Part shown: positions 1 through 9,900 of the stretch, piece after piece
Position numbering within the stretch: position 1 is the first letter of the stretch
How the letters are laid out: the number at the start of each line of letters is the position of its first letter
From: an uncultured Eggerthellaceae bacterium
GTDB taxonomy: Bacteria; Actinomycetota; Coriobacteriia; Coriobacteriales; Eggerthellaceae
Length of the DNA stretch: 64,000 nucleotides
Reading direction: 5' to 3'
Assembly: GCA_910588985.1 (NCBI GenBank)
Contig: CAJURO010000001.1
Location: 111,329-175,328, forward strand
Position numbers and translations under genes: made by a program
The notes under the pieces: generated by a model
Databases searched by the model: none
What the model was told of the DNA's origin: nothing
What the model saw: the letters and a program-made list of their open reading frames with translations, nothing else

Positions 1-1046
1 ACGCAACGGGGCTTGCCGATGTCATTCAAGCAGAGGTCGACCGAGTAAATGCTGCAGCATATGCGCCCACTGATGCAACGGTTGCTTATGTTGAGGATGC
101 GAAAGCGTTCGAGGTTATCCCTGAAGTACCTGGTACGATGCTCGATACTGAGAAGGTCCTCGAGAAGACAATCGCAGGTACGCTCGTGCTCGAAGATAAC
201 ATCATCCTTACCAAGGATGCGCTCATCCAACCCCAGGTCTTTAAGGATGACAAGCGGTTGAGCAAGGCAGCGCTTGAGGCGAATCGGCTTGTAAAAGCGA
301 ACGTTACGCTCAATTTGAGCGGGACGGATATCGCTGTGGTAGATGCGAGCGTCATCTGGCCATGGGTTGAGATATCGCCCGATTTCGCTGTTGTGTTCAA
401 TGCTGAGAAGATGAACGAATGGGCGGCTGATATTGCATCGAAGTGCAATACGGTTGGCTCAACGCGTACCTATACGCGTCCAGACGGGAAGGTCATTACG
501 GTTTCCGGCGGAAGCTACGGGTGGCGCATCAATAGCGAGAGCCTTATTCAATCCATTACGGATGCCATCAACAGCGGGACCATCGGCGTGATCGATATCC
601 CAGTTGAGCAGGAGGGCAGTGGATTCGTGTCGCTGGGGGGTCAGGATTGGGGCAATCGCTATGTCGATGTCGATCTCTCCGAACAGTATGCACGCTTTTA
701 CGATGATACAGGCGCCATCATCTGGGAGAGCGCGATCGTCTCAGGACTTCCACGAGATGGTCGTGCTACGCCAAAGGGCGTGTACTTCTTGAATCAAAAG
801 GCCTCTCCAAGCACTTTGATCGGCTATAAGCCAGATGGGACCAAAGACTATGAGTCGAAGGTTCAGTATTGGATGCCCTTCAAGGGAAACTCCGTGGGCC
901 TTCATGATGCCGATTGGCAGTCGAGCTTTGGTGGCAGGCGCTATCTTTCGAGCGGGTCGCATGGGTGCGTCAATCTTCCCCCCTCGAAGGCAAAAGAGCT
1001 CTATGGCCTCATCAAGGTTGGCGACGTGGTCGTGGTGCATTCCTGA
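1..1046 (+). CDS. L,D-transpeptidase (YkuD) with YoaR-type N-terminal region, 5' truncated
   Basis: The reading frame is open from base 3, so the start lies upstream of the window; 347 residues are visible. The C-terminal third is a YkuD catalytic domain, with the signature S-x-SHGCVNLP near the end (the cysteine forms the acyl-enzyme) and an upstream GLHD histidine. Enzymes of this family cut the L-Lys/DAP-D-Ala bond of stem peptides outside the membrane and form 3-3 cross-links or attach proteins. The part before it resembles the putative peptidoglycan-binding (PG_binding_4) modules often found ahead of YkuD in Gram-positives; that part is inferred from architecture. Signal or anchor sequence is not visible. 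murI follows after 6 bases, which fits a wall-synthesis context. Confidence in the YkuD call is high. Confidence 0.9.
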   Translation, partial: ATGLADVIQAEVDRVNAAAYAPTDATVAYVEDAKAFEVIPEVPGTMLDTEKVLEKTIAGTLVLEDNIILTKDALIQPQVFKDDKRLSKAALEANRLVKANVTLNLSGTDIAVVDASVIWPWVEISPDFAVVFNAEKMNEWAADIASKCNTVGSTRTYTRPDGKVITVSGGSYGWRINSESLIQSITDAINSGTIGVIDIPVEQEGSGFVSLGGQDWGNRYVDVDLSEQYARFYDDTGAIIWESAIVSGLPRDGRATPKGVYFLNQKASPSTLIGYKPDGTKDYESKVQYWMPFKGNSVGLHDADWQSSFGGRRYLSSGSHGCVNLPPSKAKELYGLIKVGDVVVVHS

Positions 1047-1052
1047 TAGAGC

Positions 1053-1958
1053 ATGATGGAGAAGTCAGCTGACACATCCTCGCCCCAGAAGCTCTCTGGT
1101 CAAGCACGGTTCTGCAATGCACCTATTGGCATATTCGACTCAGGGTTCGGCGGCTTGACCGTTTTGAAGGAGCTTGTGCGATTGCTTCCGAACGAGGATT
1201 TCATCTTCGTGGGGGATTCCAAGCGCTGCCCCTATGGCCCGCGCGATCTTGATGAAGTGCGTGGGTTCGTGGTGGAGATCTGCGACTATCTTATCTCGCG
1301 CGGCTGCAAGATGATCGTCATCGCGTGCAATACCGCTACGGCTGCGGGACTCGCTGAAGCACAGCGCCGTTTCGCTATTCCCATCGTCGGCGTGGTTCAT
1401 CCCGGTTCGCGGGCAGCTGCCCATATGACGCGGTCACGATGTGTGGGCGTCATCGCCACTGAAGGAACGATCAGCTCTGGCGTATATGAGGATGCCATCC
1501 ACGGCCTTGATGCAGGCATCAAGGTTACCAGTGTTGCAACGCCAAAGTTCGTCGAGATCGCCGAAGAGGGCTTGCAGCTTACCGATGGGGGCTATGGGGT
1601 ACGAGAGGGCCTTTCAGTCTGGAGTGCCTATCTGCCGCTTGCGAAGGAGTGCTTGCAGCCTATTCTCGCTGCTCATGTTGATACGCTCGTGCTCGGATGC
1701 ACGCATTTTCCGCTCATCCAGCCGCTCATTGCAGCGGCAGTGGGGGATGAAGTGCAGCTTGTCTCATCTGCTGAGGAGACCGCGATCGAGGTGCATGCTA
1801 TCTTGCTGAGGCGAGGGGAGCTTGCGCGCTACGAAGGGCGTGGGCGCATCGAGCTTTTCACAACGGCAGACAACACAGCTGATTTCCATGACATGGCTAC
1901 GCTCGTGCTCGGCATCATGATCGAGAGCGTTTATCACCTCGATCTTGCTGCTGAGTAG
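1053..1958 (+). CDS. murI: Glutamate racemase
   Basis: MurI converts L-Glu to D-Glu for peptidoglycan stem peptides in the cytoplasm. The 301-residue product shows the family landmarks in order: IFDSGFGGLTV (residues about 28-38), the first catalytic cysteine in VIACNTATA, ATEGTI, and the second catalytic cysteine in LVLGCTHFPL. A roughly 25-residue N-terminal tail precedes the core. The start is uncertain because two ATG codons are adjacent and no clear Shine-Dalgarno is seen; the short gap to the L,D-transpeptidase suggests one transcript. rdgB follows 24 bases downstream. Confidence 0.95.
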   Translation: MMEKSADTSSPQKLSGQARFCNAPIGIFDSGFGGLTVLKELVRLLPNEDFIFVGDSKRCPYGPRDLDEVRGFVVEICDYLISRGCKMIVIACNTATAAGLAEAQRRFAIPIVGVVHPGSRAAAHMTRSRCVGVIATEGTISSGVYEDAIHGLDAGIKVTSVATPKFVEIAEEGLQLTDGGYGVREGLSVWSAYLPLAKECLQPILAAHVDTLVLGCTHFPLIQPLIAAAVGDEVQLVSSAEETAIEVHAILLRRGELARYEGRGRIELFTTADNTADFHDMATLVLGIMIESVYHLDLAAE

Positions 1959-1982
1959 AAGAGAAGTCGGAGAGGGAAGTAC

Positions 1983-2588
1983 ATGAAGAGCGTGATCATT
2001 GCGAGCAACAATGCGCATAAGGCCGAAGAGATCCGCGCGATTCTCGACCTAGATGGGTGGGAGTTCGCGACGCTTCGGGAGGCTGGCGTGATGTCCGATC
2101 CTGCTGAGGACGGCACAACCTTCGAGGAGAACGCTCGCATCAAGGCGCTTGCAGCACATGTTGCCAGCGGTGGTCATGCCGTGCTTGCAGATGATTCAGG
2201 GCTTGTGGTAGATGCGCTCGAAGGTGGACCTGGCGTGTATTCTGCACGCTATGCAGGCGAGAATGCCACTGACGAAGAGAACAACGAGAAGCTCCTCCAG
2301 GCACTTTCAGGTGTGGAGGCAGAGAAGCGCACCGCGCGGTTCGTCTGCACGCTTGTGTTCATCGATGAGGATGGTCACGAGACCGTAGCTACAGGAAACG
2401 TCGAGGGCATCATCGCGCATGAGGCCTCGGGAGCGGGCGGCTTTGGCTATGATCCCCTTTTCCTGCCTGATGAGTATGGGCATGAGCTTTCGTTCGGCGA
2501 GGTGCCTGCTGAGGAGAAGAACGCCATCTCCCACCGCGCCCGTGCTCTTCGCTCGCTTAAGCAAGCTCTTGCTGGATTAATCGATTGA
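1983..2588 (+). CDS. rdgB: Non-canonical purine NTP pyrophosphatase (Ham1/RdgB)
   Basis: This enzyme hydrolyses dITP/ITP and XTP to monophosphates and keeps deaminated purines out of nucleic acids. The 201-residue protein has the family motifs SNNAHKAEEI at the N terminus, FEENARIKA, ADDSGL, GFGYDPLF and, near the C terminus, AEEKNAISHRARAL. A purine-rich GAGAGGGAAG lies just before the ATG. A murI-rdgB pair is common in Gram-positive and actinobacterial genomes, and the 24-bp spacing suggests cotranscription. The tRNA-Pro gene starts 24 bases after the stop with its own promoter. Confidence 0.95.
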   Translation: MKSVIIASNNAHKAEEIRAILDLDGWEFATLREAGVMSDPAEDGTTFEENARIKALAAHVASGGHAVLADDSGLVVDALEGGPGVYSARYAGENATDEENNEKLLQALSGVEAEKRTARFVCTLVFIDEDGHETVATGNVEGIIAHEASGAGGFGYDPLFLPDEYGHELSFGEVPAEEKNAISHRARALRSLKQALAGLID

Positions 2589-2591
2589 ATG

Positions 2592-2600
2592 TGCTAGAAT
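2592..2600 (+). promoter_or_regulatory. Extended -10 of tRNA-Pro
   Basis: TGCTAGAAT, an extended -10 hexamer, ends 12 bases before the mature tRNA-Pro. No good -35 is seen at 17 bp. The same TGCTAGAAT string occurs in other intergenic regions of the window. Confidence 0.5.
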
Positions 2601-2612
2601 GACTCCTCGCGT

Positions 2613-2689
2613 CGGGATGTGGCGCAGTCTGGTAGCGCGCCTGCTTTGGGAGCAGGATGTCGCAGGTTCGAATCCTGTCATCCCGACCA
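2613..2689 (+). tRNA. tRNA-Pro (anticodon TGG)
   Basis: A cloverleaf is seen: acceptor CGGGATG pairs with CATCCCG, D arm GCGC/GCGC, anticodon loop TTTGGGA closed by a 5-bp stem (anticodon TGG), T arm CAGGTTCGAATCCTG, discriminator A and an encoded CCA. Confidence 0.97.
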
Positions 2690-2740
2690 TTTTTTTCGAT
2701 CAACGCAAATGATTGAAGCTCTCTTAATCTAGGATAGATA

Positions 2741-2774
2741 CACAAAAGGTGGCTCTGGAATCCAGAGCCACCTT
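2741..2774 (-). terminator. Rho-independent terminator of the C69 peptidase gene
   Basis: A nearly perfect 14-bp stem (AAGGTGGCTCTGGA against its complement, one unpaired central base) is followed, in - strand direction, by TTTTGTG. It lies 36 bases past the stop of the - strand dipeptidase. The hairpin could also stop tRNA-Pro read-through on the + strand, though it has only a poor U tract there. Confidence 0.8.
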
Positions 2775-2809
2775 GTCTATAAGACCCTTTCGTGCGCAAG
2801 TCTCTTCGA

Positions 2810-4381
2810 TCAGTGGTCGTTCATGTTGAACGCGTTCTTCATCTCGACGGTGCGCTGGTCGAGAACGGCGCCCAGAAGCGCTCTCGTCTGCGTCTTAATC
2901 TCGTCCACGAGCGCTTGGTTGGCTGCTTCCAGCTCGGCGATCACGGCGTTGTCGTCCATATCGTCGAGGTTAGCTTTGCCCTCCTTCGCCATCTTCGTGA
3001 GCTTCGCGTCGGTCTCATGAAGCGATTGGTAACCCTGCGCCATGGTGTTCAGCCGATACCCTTGGATGGCCTCATAGCTCTCGAAGAATTGCGGGTCAGC
3101 CAACCCTGCAACCAAGCGGTTGTTCCAGTAGAGGCTATCGGTGGTCACCTCTGTGGGCGTGTCCAGGTAGGCTGGCAGCGTCTTCACGTTCGAGTAGAGC
3201 GCAACACCCGTGTTGAAGGGGCCAGATGCGGGGGCGAACCAGTGGACGCCGCGCAGCGCTTTTGGCGCATTGGGGCGAATGCAGAGAACCGAGCACTCGG
3301 AGGTGCGGTCGATGCCGATGAAGCGGTATTGGTGACGTGATTGCGGCGTGCCCTTGGTGCCATAGCAGTCGAATTCGGTGCCGTCGTAGGTGGTAGCGAG
3401 CCAATCCTTGACATCGGAGGCAGACAACTTCTTGTCGGGGCGCATGGCCCAGGGGATATCGAGGCTCTCAGGGCCGAACTCGGGAGCAGGACCTTGGAAG
3501 CGCGGGTCGGAAGGCGTCAGGCGACTGCAGAGGAACCACTTGCGCGGTGCATTGTAGAGCTGGTCGAGCCAGGTATAGGTGGAGAATGCGATGCGCGCGT
3601 TGAAGTAGCGCGGCAAGCCCTTCACGGTCTCTCCAGCATCAGCTTCATGAGTCGGCATATCCATGAGCAGATCGTTCTCGCGGATCCACTCAGCCAAGTC
3701 GGCGCTGCACATGTAATCATGCTGTTCGCCGAGAGCATCAGCCAAGTCGAAATGGTCGATCCCTTGGCGGTTCGGCTGGACCACGTAGCAGTCGTCAGGC
3801 ACGCGTCGGGCGATCCAATGATGGCCACCGATGTTCTCCCAGTACCATACGTCGTTCTCGTCTCCGAAGGCTACGCCATTGGTCTCATAGGTGCCGTATT
3901 TCTCCACGAGCATCCCCAGGCGCTTCACGCCTTCACGGGCGCTCTTGATATAGGGAAGCGTGATAGTGGGCAGGTTCTCCTCACCAATGCCGCCTGGTAC
4001 TTCGGGCTTGTAGTTGGCATCCCCTGGTTTTCCAACTGCTGGTTGATATACCACGAGCGGGTCAGCGCCGAGAACGCGGGCATTGGCGGAGATGGTCTCG
4101 GTGGAGGACATCGAAACGTTCGCTGCATTGATCCCAGCTTCTCCCCAGACGCCATCCGTTGGGTCGGCGTTGGGAGTGAGGGTGTAGCGGAGAGGGTCAT
4201 CGGGCAGCTCGATGGTCAGATGGTTGGTCACACCCGTATAGGTGCGCGGCTGATCAGCTGGGTTCACCACGATCATCTTCTTGGCATTGAACGAGAAGTC
4301 TTCGCCGTCCTCATTGCGTGCGACGATGGTGGAGCCGTCATTGGTGGCAAGACGTCCCACTAAAAGCGTTGTGCATCCCAT
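2810..4381 (-). CDS. Peptidase family C69 dipeptidase (PepD-like)
   Basis: The 523-residue protein belongs to the N-terminal-nucleophile hydrolases that cleave dipeptides. It begins M-G-C-T-T-L-L-V-G-R; Cys3 is the expected nucleophile exposed by removal of the first residues, and DGSTIVARNED follows as in lactobacillar PepD. The start at 4381 is chosen because AAGGAG lies 5-6 bases upstream and because an upstream in-frame ATG (4420) would bury the cysteine under 13 extra residues. No signal peptide is seen, so it is probably cytoplasmic, for nutritional peptide use. Monocistronic, convergent with tRNA-Pro and divergent from the regulator at 4665. Confidence 0.92.
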   Translation of the reverse strand: MGCTTLLVGRLATNDGSTIVARNEDGEDFSFNAKKMIVVNPADQPRTYTGVTNHLTIELPDDPLRYTLTPNADPTDGVWGEAGINAANVSMSSTETISANARVLGADPLVVYQPAVGKPGDANYKPEVPGGIGEENLPTITLPYIKSAREGVKRLGMLVEKYGTYETNGVAFGDENDVWYWENIGGHHWIARRVPDDCYVVQPNRQGIDHFDLADALGEQHDYMCSADLAEWIRENDLLMDMPTHEADAGETVKGLPRYFNARIAFSTYTWLDQLYNAPRKWFLCSRLTPSDPRFQGPAPEFGPESLDIPWAMRPDKKLSASDVKDWLATTYDGTEFDCYGTKGTPQSRHQYRFIGIDRTSECSVLCIRPNAPKALRGVHWFAPASGPFNTGVALYSNVKTLPAYLDTPTEVTTDSLYWNNRLVAGLADPQFFESYEAIQGYRLNTMAQGYQSLHETDAKLTKMAKEGKANLDDMDDNAVIAELEAANQALVDEIKTQTRALLGAVLDQRTVEMKNAFNMNDH

Positions 4382-4565
4382 GGTTTCTCCTTGGATCGCG
4401 GGTTCGTTCATACGTTCCATGGTACGCAGGCGTATGCGGGGCGTGAGAGTGGCATTCGCCCCGAAAGGGCGTTGTTGCGAGATTGTTGCTGGTGGGTAAC
4501 GTTAGCGCTGTCATGCGCTGAAAGGGATGCGCGCCTCATTGAGGAGAGGGAGCAGTGCGCTCACT

Positions 4566-4583
4566 TGCAACCTAAAGGTGGCA
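4566..4583. promoter_or_regulatory. Dyad upstream of the HTH-AbrB regulator, possible operator
   Basis: TGCAACCT-AA-AGGTGGCA is an 18-bp dyad with one mismatch in the divergent region between the C69 peptidase and the regulator. It could be the autoregulatory site of the downstream HTH-AbrB protein. This is inference from position and symmetry only. A possible extended -10 (TGCTAAAGT) lies at 4604-4612. Confidence 0.3.
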
Positions 4584-4664
4584 GGAACGTGGCTTTTTCG
4601 CCATGCTAAAGTGGTGGAATGATCCCTATGCCCGCATTATGCTGTTCATGGAGGTATGAAACGT

Positions 4665-5093
4665 ATGATTTCTCAGAACATTCGATCCCTGCGTGAGCAT
4701 GAAGGTTTCACACAAGAAGGGCTTGCGAACCAGCTTGGCGTCGCTCGACAGACGGTTGCCAAATGGGAAGTAGGTGAAGCGGTTCCCGATCTTGAGAATG
4801 TGCAGGCTCTTGCAGACCTCTTCAACGTGAGCATCGATGATCTTGTGAAACATGACGAGATCGCGGAGGGATATCCTGTTCCTCCGCGTGGCAAGCACAT
4901 CTTTGGCGTGGTGCGCGTGGGGGAGCGTGGGCAGATCGTGATCCCCAAGCGCGCGCGGGAAGTGTTCGACATACACCCAGGAACTGAGCTTTTGGTGCTT
5001 GGTGATGAATCGCAAGGGATCGGCATGCAGAAGGTTGAAGACGCCGTAGCGATGATGGAGCAGTTCGGGCGCGCGATCAGCGAAAGGCAATAG
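4665..5093 (+). CDS. XRE-family HTH / SpoVT-AbrB two-domain transcriptional regulator
   Basis: The 142-residue protein joins two DNA-binding modules. Residues about 3-60 form a Cro/CI helix-turn-helix (LREHEGFTQEGLANQLGVA, RQTVAKWEVG), and residues about 75-115 form an AbrB-type swapped-hairpin (VRVGERGQIVIPKRAREVF). GGAGGT stands directly against the first ATG at 4656, so the second ATG at 4665, 9 bases further on, is the better start. Its position 102 bp before an ABC ATPase and permease suggests that it controls that exporter. Ligand and operator are unknown. Confidence 0.88.
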   Translation: MISQNIRSLREHEGFTQEGLANQLGVARQTVAKWEVGEAVPDLENVQALADLFNVSIDDLVKHDEIAEGYPVPPRGKHIFGVVRVGERGQIVIPKRAREVFDIHPGTELLVLGDESQGIGMQKVEDAVAMMEQFGRAISERQ

Positions 5094-5195
5094 CGGACTT
5101 CAAGATGCGACAAGCATAACGAGGAGCTGAGAGCGCCTCGGATGATCTGATTCGATCTTTCGATCGATAGTTGTTCAGAGAACGGAAGGGAAGCC

Positions 5196-6032
5196 ATGCA
5201 GAGAAGCTCAGAGCCCCTCGTGGAGGTTAGGGGGCTTACCAAACGCTACCCATCTTTCGCGCTCGAGGATGTTTCCTTCTCGGTTGAAGAGGCGTCGATA
5301 ACGGGTTTCATCGGACGCAATGGAGCAGGGAAGTCAACGACCTTGAAATGCCTTGAAGGAGCTGTTCGCCCTGACGAAGGTGAGATCCTTTACTTCGATG
5401 AGCCTTTCGTCGGCAATGAGGATATCGTCAAGCAGCAGATCGGGTTCGAGCTAGGGGGCGCCACCTTCTTTCGCACCAAGCGTGTGGCTGATGTTGCTTC
5501 GGTGACACGGAGATTCTATCGAGCATGGGATGATCGGGCTTTCGATGAGTATTGCCATCATTTTGCCATCGATCAGCACAAGCGCATCAAGGAACTCTCT
5601 CAGGGCATGTGCGTGAAATTCACGCTTGCTCTCGCGCTTTCTCATCATTCGCGCCTCCTCATCCTCGATGAGCCAACGAGCGGGCTCGATCCAGCTTCAC
5701 GTGATGAGGTATGCGATATCTTCCTGACGCTCGCTCGTGAGGAAGGGGTGGGCATCCTCTTCTCAACGCATATCACCTCAGACTTGGACAAATGCGCCGA
5801 CCATATCATCTATATCGAAAATGGACGCATCAAAGGGGAGGGAGAACGCGAGGCATTCAAGGCGGCTTATCGTGTCGCTTCGCTCGAAGAGGCGAGTGCG
5901 ATGCATGCGCGCATCCTAGGGATTCGCCGCTCGGTGAGCGGGGATACAGCGTTGGTGCCATCGGAGGCAGGCATCGGCGAGGCGGCAACGCTTGATGACA
6001 TCATGACGCACACTCGAAAGGAGGCGCAGTAG
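5196..6032 (+). CDS. ABC transporter ATP-binding protein (ABC-2 exporter type)
   Basis: A single 278-residue nucleotide-binding domain with Walker A GRNGAGKST (about residues 40-48), a divergent signature LSQGMCVKF, Walker B LLILDEPTSGLD and H-loop STHIT. The sequence belongs to the BcrA/YtrB-like group that pairs with ABC-2 permeases and exports antimicrobial peptides, lipids or unknown substrates. A good Shine-Dalgarno (GGAAGGGAAG) precedes the ATG. The permease starts on the base after the stop, so the two are translationally coupled. Substrate cannot be read from the sequence. Confidence 0.92.
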   Translation: MQRSSEPLVEVRGLTKRYPSFALEDVSFSVEEASITGFIGRNGAGKSTTLKCLEGAVRPDEGEILYFDEPFVGNEDIVKQQIGFELGGATFFRTKRVADVASVTRRFYRAWDDRAFDEYCHHFAIDQHKRIKELSQGMCVKFTLALALSHHSRLLILDEPTSGLDPASRDEVCDIFLTLAREEGVGILFSTHITSDLDKCADHIIYIENGRIKGEGEREAFKAAYRVASLEEASAMHARILGIRRSVSGDTALVPSEAGIGEAATLDDIMTHTRKEAQ

Positions 6033-6695
6033 ATGAGAGCGCTTCTTTTGAAGGAATTCAGGCTGGTAGTGCATCCTTCAACCTATGTGATGGTGGCTCT
6101 CGGTTCGCTTGTGCTCATTCCGAATTGGCCGTATGCGGTGATCTTGCTCTACGGTGTCCTGGCGGCATTCTTCAATGCGCAGAATGCACGCGAGATGCAT
6201 GATTTGAGCTTTTCGTTCGCGCTCCCCATCTCGCGTGCCGACATGGTACGAGCGCGTGTGCTGGTCATGGCTCTCATCGAGATCGCATTGGTAGGGATCA
6301 TGGCTCTGGGGCTCGTTGCCCGATCGATCCTCGGCATCGATGAGATCGCGCTCTTGCAGCCGCTGGTAGGTTTGCCAGCGAATATCGCGCTCTTGGGTTG
6401 CAGCCTTGTAGCTCTTGGCGTCTTCAATGCGTCGTTCTTCCCCTTGTATTATCGCGATCCGAGCAAGATAGGCGTTCCCTTCCTTTTGGCGTGCATTCCG
6501 TTTTTCGTATTCTGCGTTCTCTTCGAGGCGATACCTTACATTCCTGGGGAAGCCTTCGCCGCGCTGAGCGTTCTGGGTTTCGCGAATGCGGCTCTGCAGA
6601 TCGGCGTGCTCTGTGTCGGGGCCGTTATTTTTATCCTTCTCACGCTGCTTTCTGTGCGGCGCGCGCGGTCGGTCTTCGCTGACTTTGATGCGTGA
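6033..6695 (+). CDS. ABC-2 family permease (ABC2_membrane_5-like)
   Basis: A 220-residue integral membrane protein with about six hydrophobic segments, including VVHPSTYVMVALGSLVLIP near the N terminus, and an SFALPISRADMVRARVLV cytoplasmic stretch of the kind seen in ABC2_membrane_5 proteins. It is the expected half-transporter partner of the preceding ATPase, with zero intergenic spacing. The 281 bp that follow contain no recognisable gene. Confidence 0.85.
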   Translation: MRALLLKEFRLVVHPSTYVMVALGSLVLIPNWPYAVILLYGVLAAFFNAQNAREMHDLSFSFALPISRADMVRARVLVMALIEIALVGIMALGLVARSILGIDEIALLQPLVGLPANIALLGCSLVALGVFNASFFPLYYRDPSKIGVPFLLACIPFFVFCVLFEAIPYIPGEAFAALSVLGFANAALQIGVLCVGAVIFILLTLLSVRRARSVFADFDA

Positions 6696-6976
6696 AGATG
6701 CTTGCTGCAAGATGCGCGAATGTGACATCTGAACCGAGCAACCTCGAGGGGGTTATCGCACCGTCTTGTCTCGCCACCATCAAGAGATAAGAGATGATCA
6801 AAGGTGCTATAGCAGTAAAACCAGATGTGAAAGATTGTGGCTGTAAGCAGAAGCACTGCTCTGAGTTATGAAGATGATGCCCCGAGCGCGTTTTGCAAGC
6901 CCTGTGTATAGTAGAATCGCTCTCAAATGCTTCGGCTCCTTTATGGTTCAGCAAACTAGTGATCTAGGAAAATCGC

Positions 6977-9900
6977 ATGAGAAACCTAGCGTCTATGGCA
7001 CTCGCTTTCATGCTCGCCCTTTTTCCGATGGCAAGCCTTGCTGCTGGCATCGAAGATGCTGATGTGCTTCCCGTTTCTGACCATCTAGCAGATGAAGATG
7101 CTTCTTCTGAGTCAAGCGAACCCGATGCGTCTATTCTCGATTCTGCATCTGAGGCATCTCATGAAGCTGATTCGTCATCAATCGAGCATGAGATCGCCTT
7201 TCCTGATGATCCTGCTGCGGAGGCAGATTCAAGCCTGAATCAAGGGCAAGAGCACATGCTCGTAGCTTCGACGAATGCAGAAAGCGCGAATGTCCGTGCG
7301 ACTGTCCAGAATGTAGCCTACCTTGATGCTTCTGGCACGCAGCAAACCTGCACCGAAGCCATTGAGGTGACCGCTGATGAGAGCGAATGGGCAAGTGGCT
7401 GGTACGTCGTTGACGGCACGATAGATGCGACGGATCGTTTTGTGGCCAAAGGCAGTGTGAATCTTATCTTGACGAATGGCTGCGTGCTTAATGCCGTCAA
7501 GGGTGTTACCGTATCTGAAGGAAACTCCCTCACAATCTATGCGCAATCCACCATCCAGTCACAAGCGGGGAGCCTTAAGGCTGCGGGGTCATGGGGCGCA
7601 GGTATCGGTGGCTATGCTATCGACAGGGATGCCCCGTATCGTAATTGCGGATCAGTGACTATCAATGGTGGCAACGTATCTGCTCAAGGGTCTTCAGGAT
7701 GTGCGGGTATAGGGGGAGCAGCTTGGGCGAACGCCTATGCCTATGTCAGCGGGAATTGCGGCACTATAACCATCAACGGAGGCTGGATAAACGCTAAAGG
7801 AGTGGCGCGGTCCTTCAATGAGGGTGCGGCGGCAGCCATAGGAAGCTCTGGCAGTGGCTCAGGGGGCACCATAAGGATCACGGGCGGAACGGTTACGGTA
7901 GAGCCATATGGAGTATGGGCTGCTGGCATCGGCGGAGGGCAAGACGGTATGGTCGGAACCATCGTTGTTTCGGGCGGTCATATCATCGCGAACGTCAACT
8001 CAAGTGCGTCAAGCGACAGGCAAAGTCCTTGCATAGGCAATGCCATGACTCTCTCGACGGATTCGGACGGCACCGCCTTCATCGAAACGAATGATCGAGA
8101 TTTCATAGGAAACGATCGGGGTTTTGAAAGCGGGATCATCCTCAACGATGGGAATTACTACATTCGTGGAAACCAGGTCTTGAGCGGGGATATGACCGTG
8201 GCAACCGACAAGGTGCTCCATCTCTACTCGTCTGCCTCTCTCACCATCCCCGCTGGCGTCACGCTCACGAACAACAACATCATCAAGAGCAACGCGAACA
8301 CCACGCTCGTGGTCAATGGTCGCCTCGTCAACAACGGGGCGATCGAGAACAATGGTGGCCTTATCAAGGGTACAGGCTCTCTAGAGGGAGACAAAGCTGT
8401 TGCGAGCAAGCCGCCAGCGCCGACTATTGAGGCCGTCAGCTCAACCTCGGTGATGCTCAAGACGATGCCAGATATTGGGTATGGTTCTGTGGAATACGTG
8501 CGTACTGCCGGGGGCGGAACGTCGGTTTGGTGGCAGAGCTCGCCCACATTCGATTCGCTGAGCTCGAATACCGAATGCACTTTCTACGCTCGCTATGCGG
8601 GCAATAACTTCTACGATGAGGCTGTGTCGGATGGCACTACGGCAGCCACGGCGAACTACCGCGTGTTCTATGTCGATGCGGGTGGCACAAGCGTGCGTAC
8701 GCCTGCGGATGTCAACGTGGTTCGCATATCGCCAAGCTACCTGGTGGGCACCTCTCATACGCTTGCGGCTGGATGGTATGTTGCTGAAGAGGATATGGTC
8801 ATTGACGCAGAGCGCATTCAAGTCCAGGGAGATGTGCATCTCATCCTTGCGAACGGCATCCAGATGAATTGCACCAAAGGAATCACGGTTCCAGAAGGAA
8901 ATGCTCTTTCAATATATGCGCAATCGAGCGACGAGGCCGTTGCAGGTACGTTGCTCGCTACGGGACCTGATGGCCAAGCGGCTATTGGGGGAGATGATGC
9001 GAGTCATTGCGGATCCATCTCTATCAATAGCGGCATCGTGATGGCGCGTGGCGGTGTCGGCTCTGCAGGCATCGGTGCCAGTCGTTCGCAGAGGATCGGC
9101 GCCATTGAGATCAACGGCGGTTTCGTACGCGCTTTCGGTGGTGACGGAGGATGCGCTCTTGGTGGTGGGGTGAACTCATCGATGGGTTCCATTAGCATCA
9201 ATGGTGGCACAGTCGAATCGGTAGGAAAAAATGCGCCTGCCATTGGGTCGGGAAGGGATGCCCAAGATGTTCGCGTCATGATCTCGGGAGGGGTGCTGCG
9301 CTGCGCCTCGTCTGGAGGAGAAGTGGTTATTGGGGGCTCTCAGGGCGCGAAGGTGAACCTTGCTATGGAAGGTGGCCTGGTCTACGGGATCGGCGATGCG
9401 CCTCAGATGACGAACTGCGAGCCGTTCGATATGACAGGCGGTGCGATGGTCTTTGCGAACAACGGAGATGAGCACGCCGCTATGACCGACCATGAGCTTG
9501 TAACGAACGACCCCGCAACAGTTACGGTAGCCGCATTTGTGCAGGGCATCCAGGCTCCTGTTGGTACCACCATCACCGATGCACCTACCATCATGTTGCC
9601 AACGAGCAGCCAGGCAAGTTTTACCAGCATGAAGGGCGAGCAGGTGATCATCACTTCGACTTCTTCGGCCGCGCCTATGCGTTTCAAGATCGAAAACGGG
9701 ATGGGCGCTCTTTTCTTGCCTGCTGGGTTCGCTGCCACTATCGGTAGCGGAGCACCTATCGTCTCGCCGCAAGGCGGCATGTGGCTGTTCGCGGATGGTA
9801 CTACGGGAAGTGGTTCCGAGGGCGGCGGGTCGAGCGAAGGTGGCGGCTCGGATTCTGTTGCGGACGGGGGCAATCTGGGTGCTGGCAAAGAAAAAGCATC

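Noticed and set aside
2746..2774. Near-perfect palindrome considered as an operator
   Set aside because: A T run follows in the - strand direction just after the C69 stop, so a terminator explains it.
3341..4363. 340-codon + strand frame opposite the C69 peptidase
   Set aside because: The - strand product has the complete C69 N terminus and a terminator in the right direction; the + frame is a codon-bias shadow.
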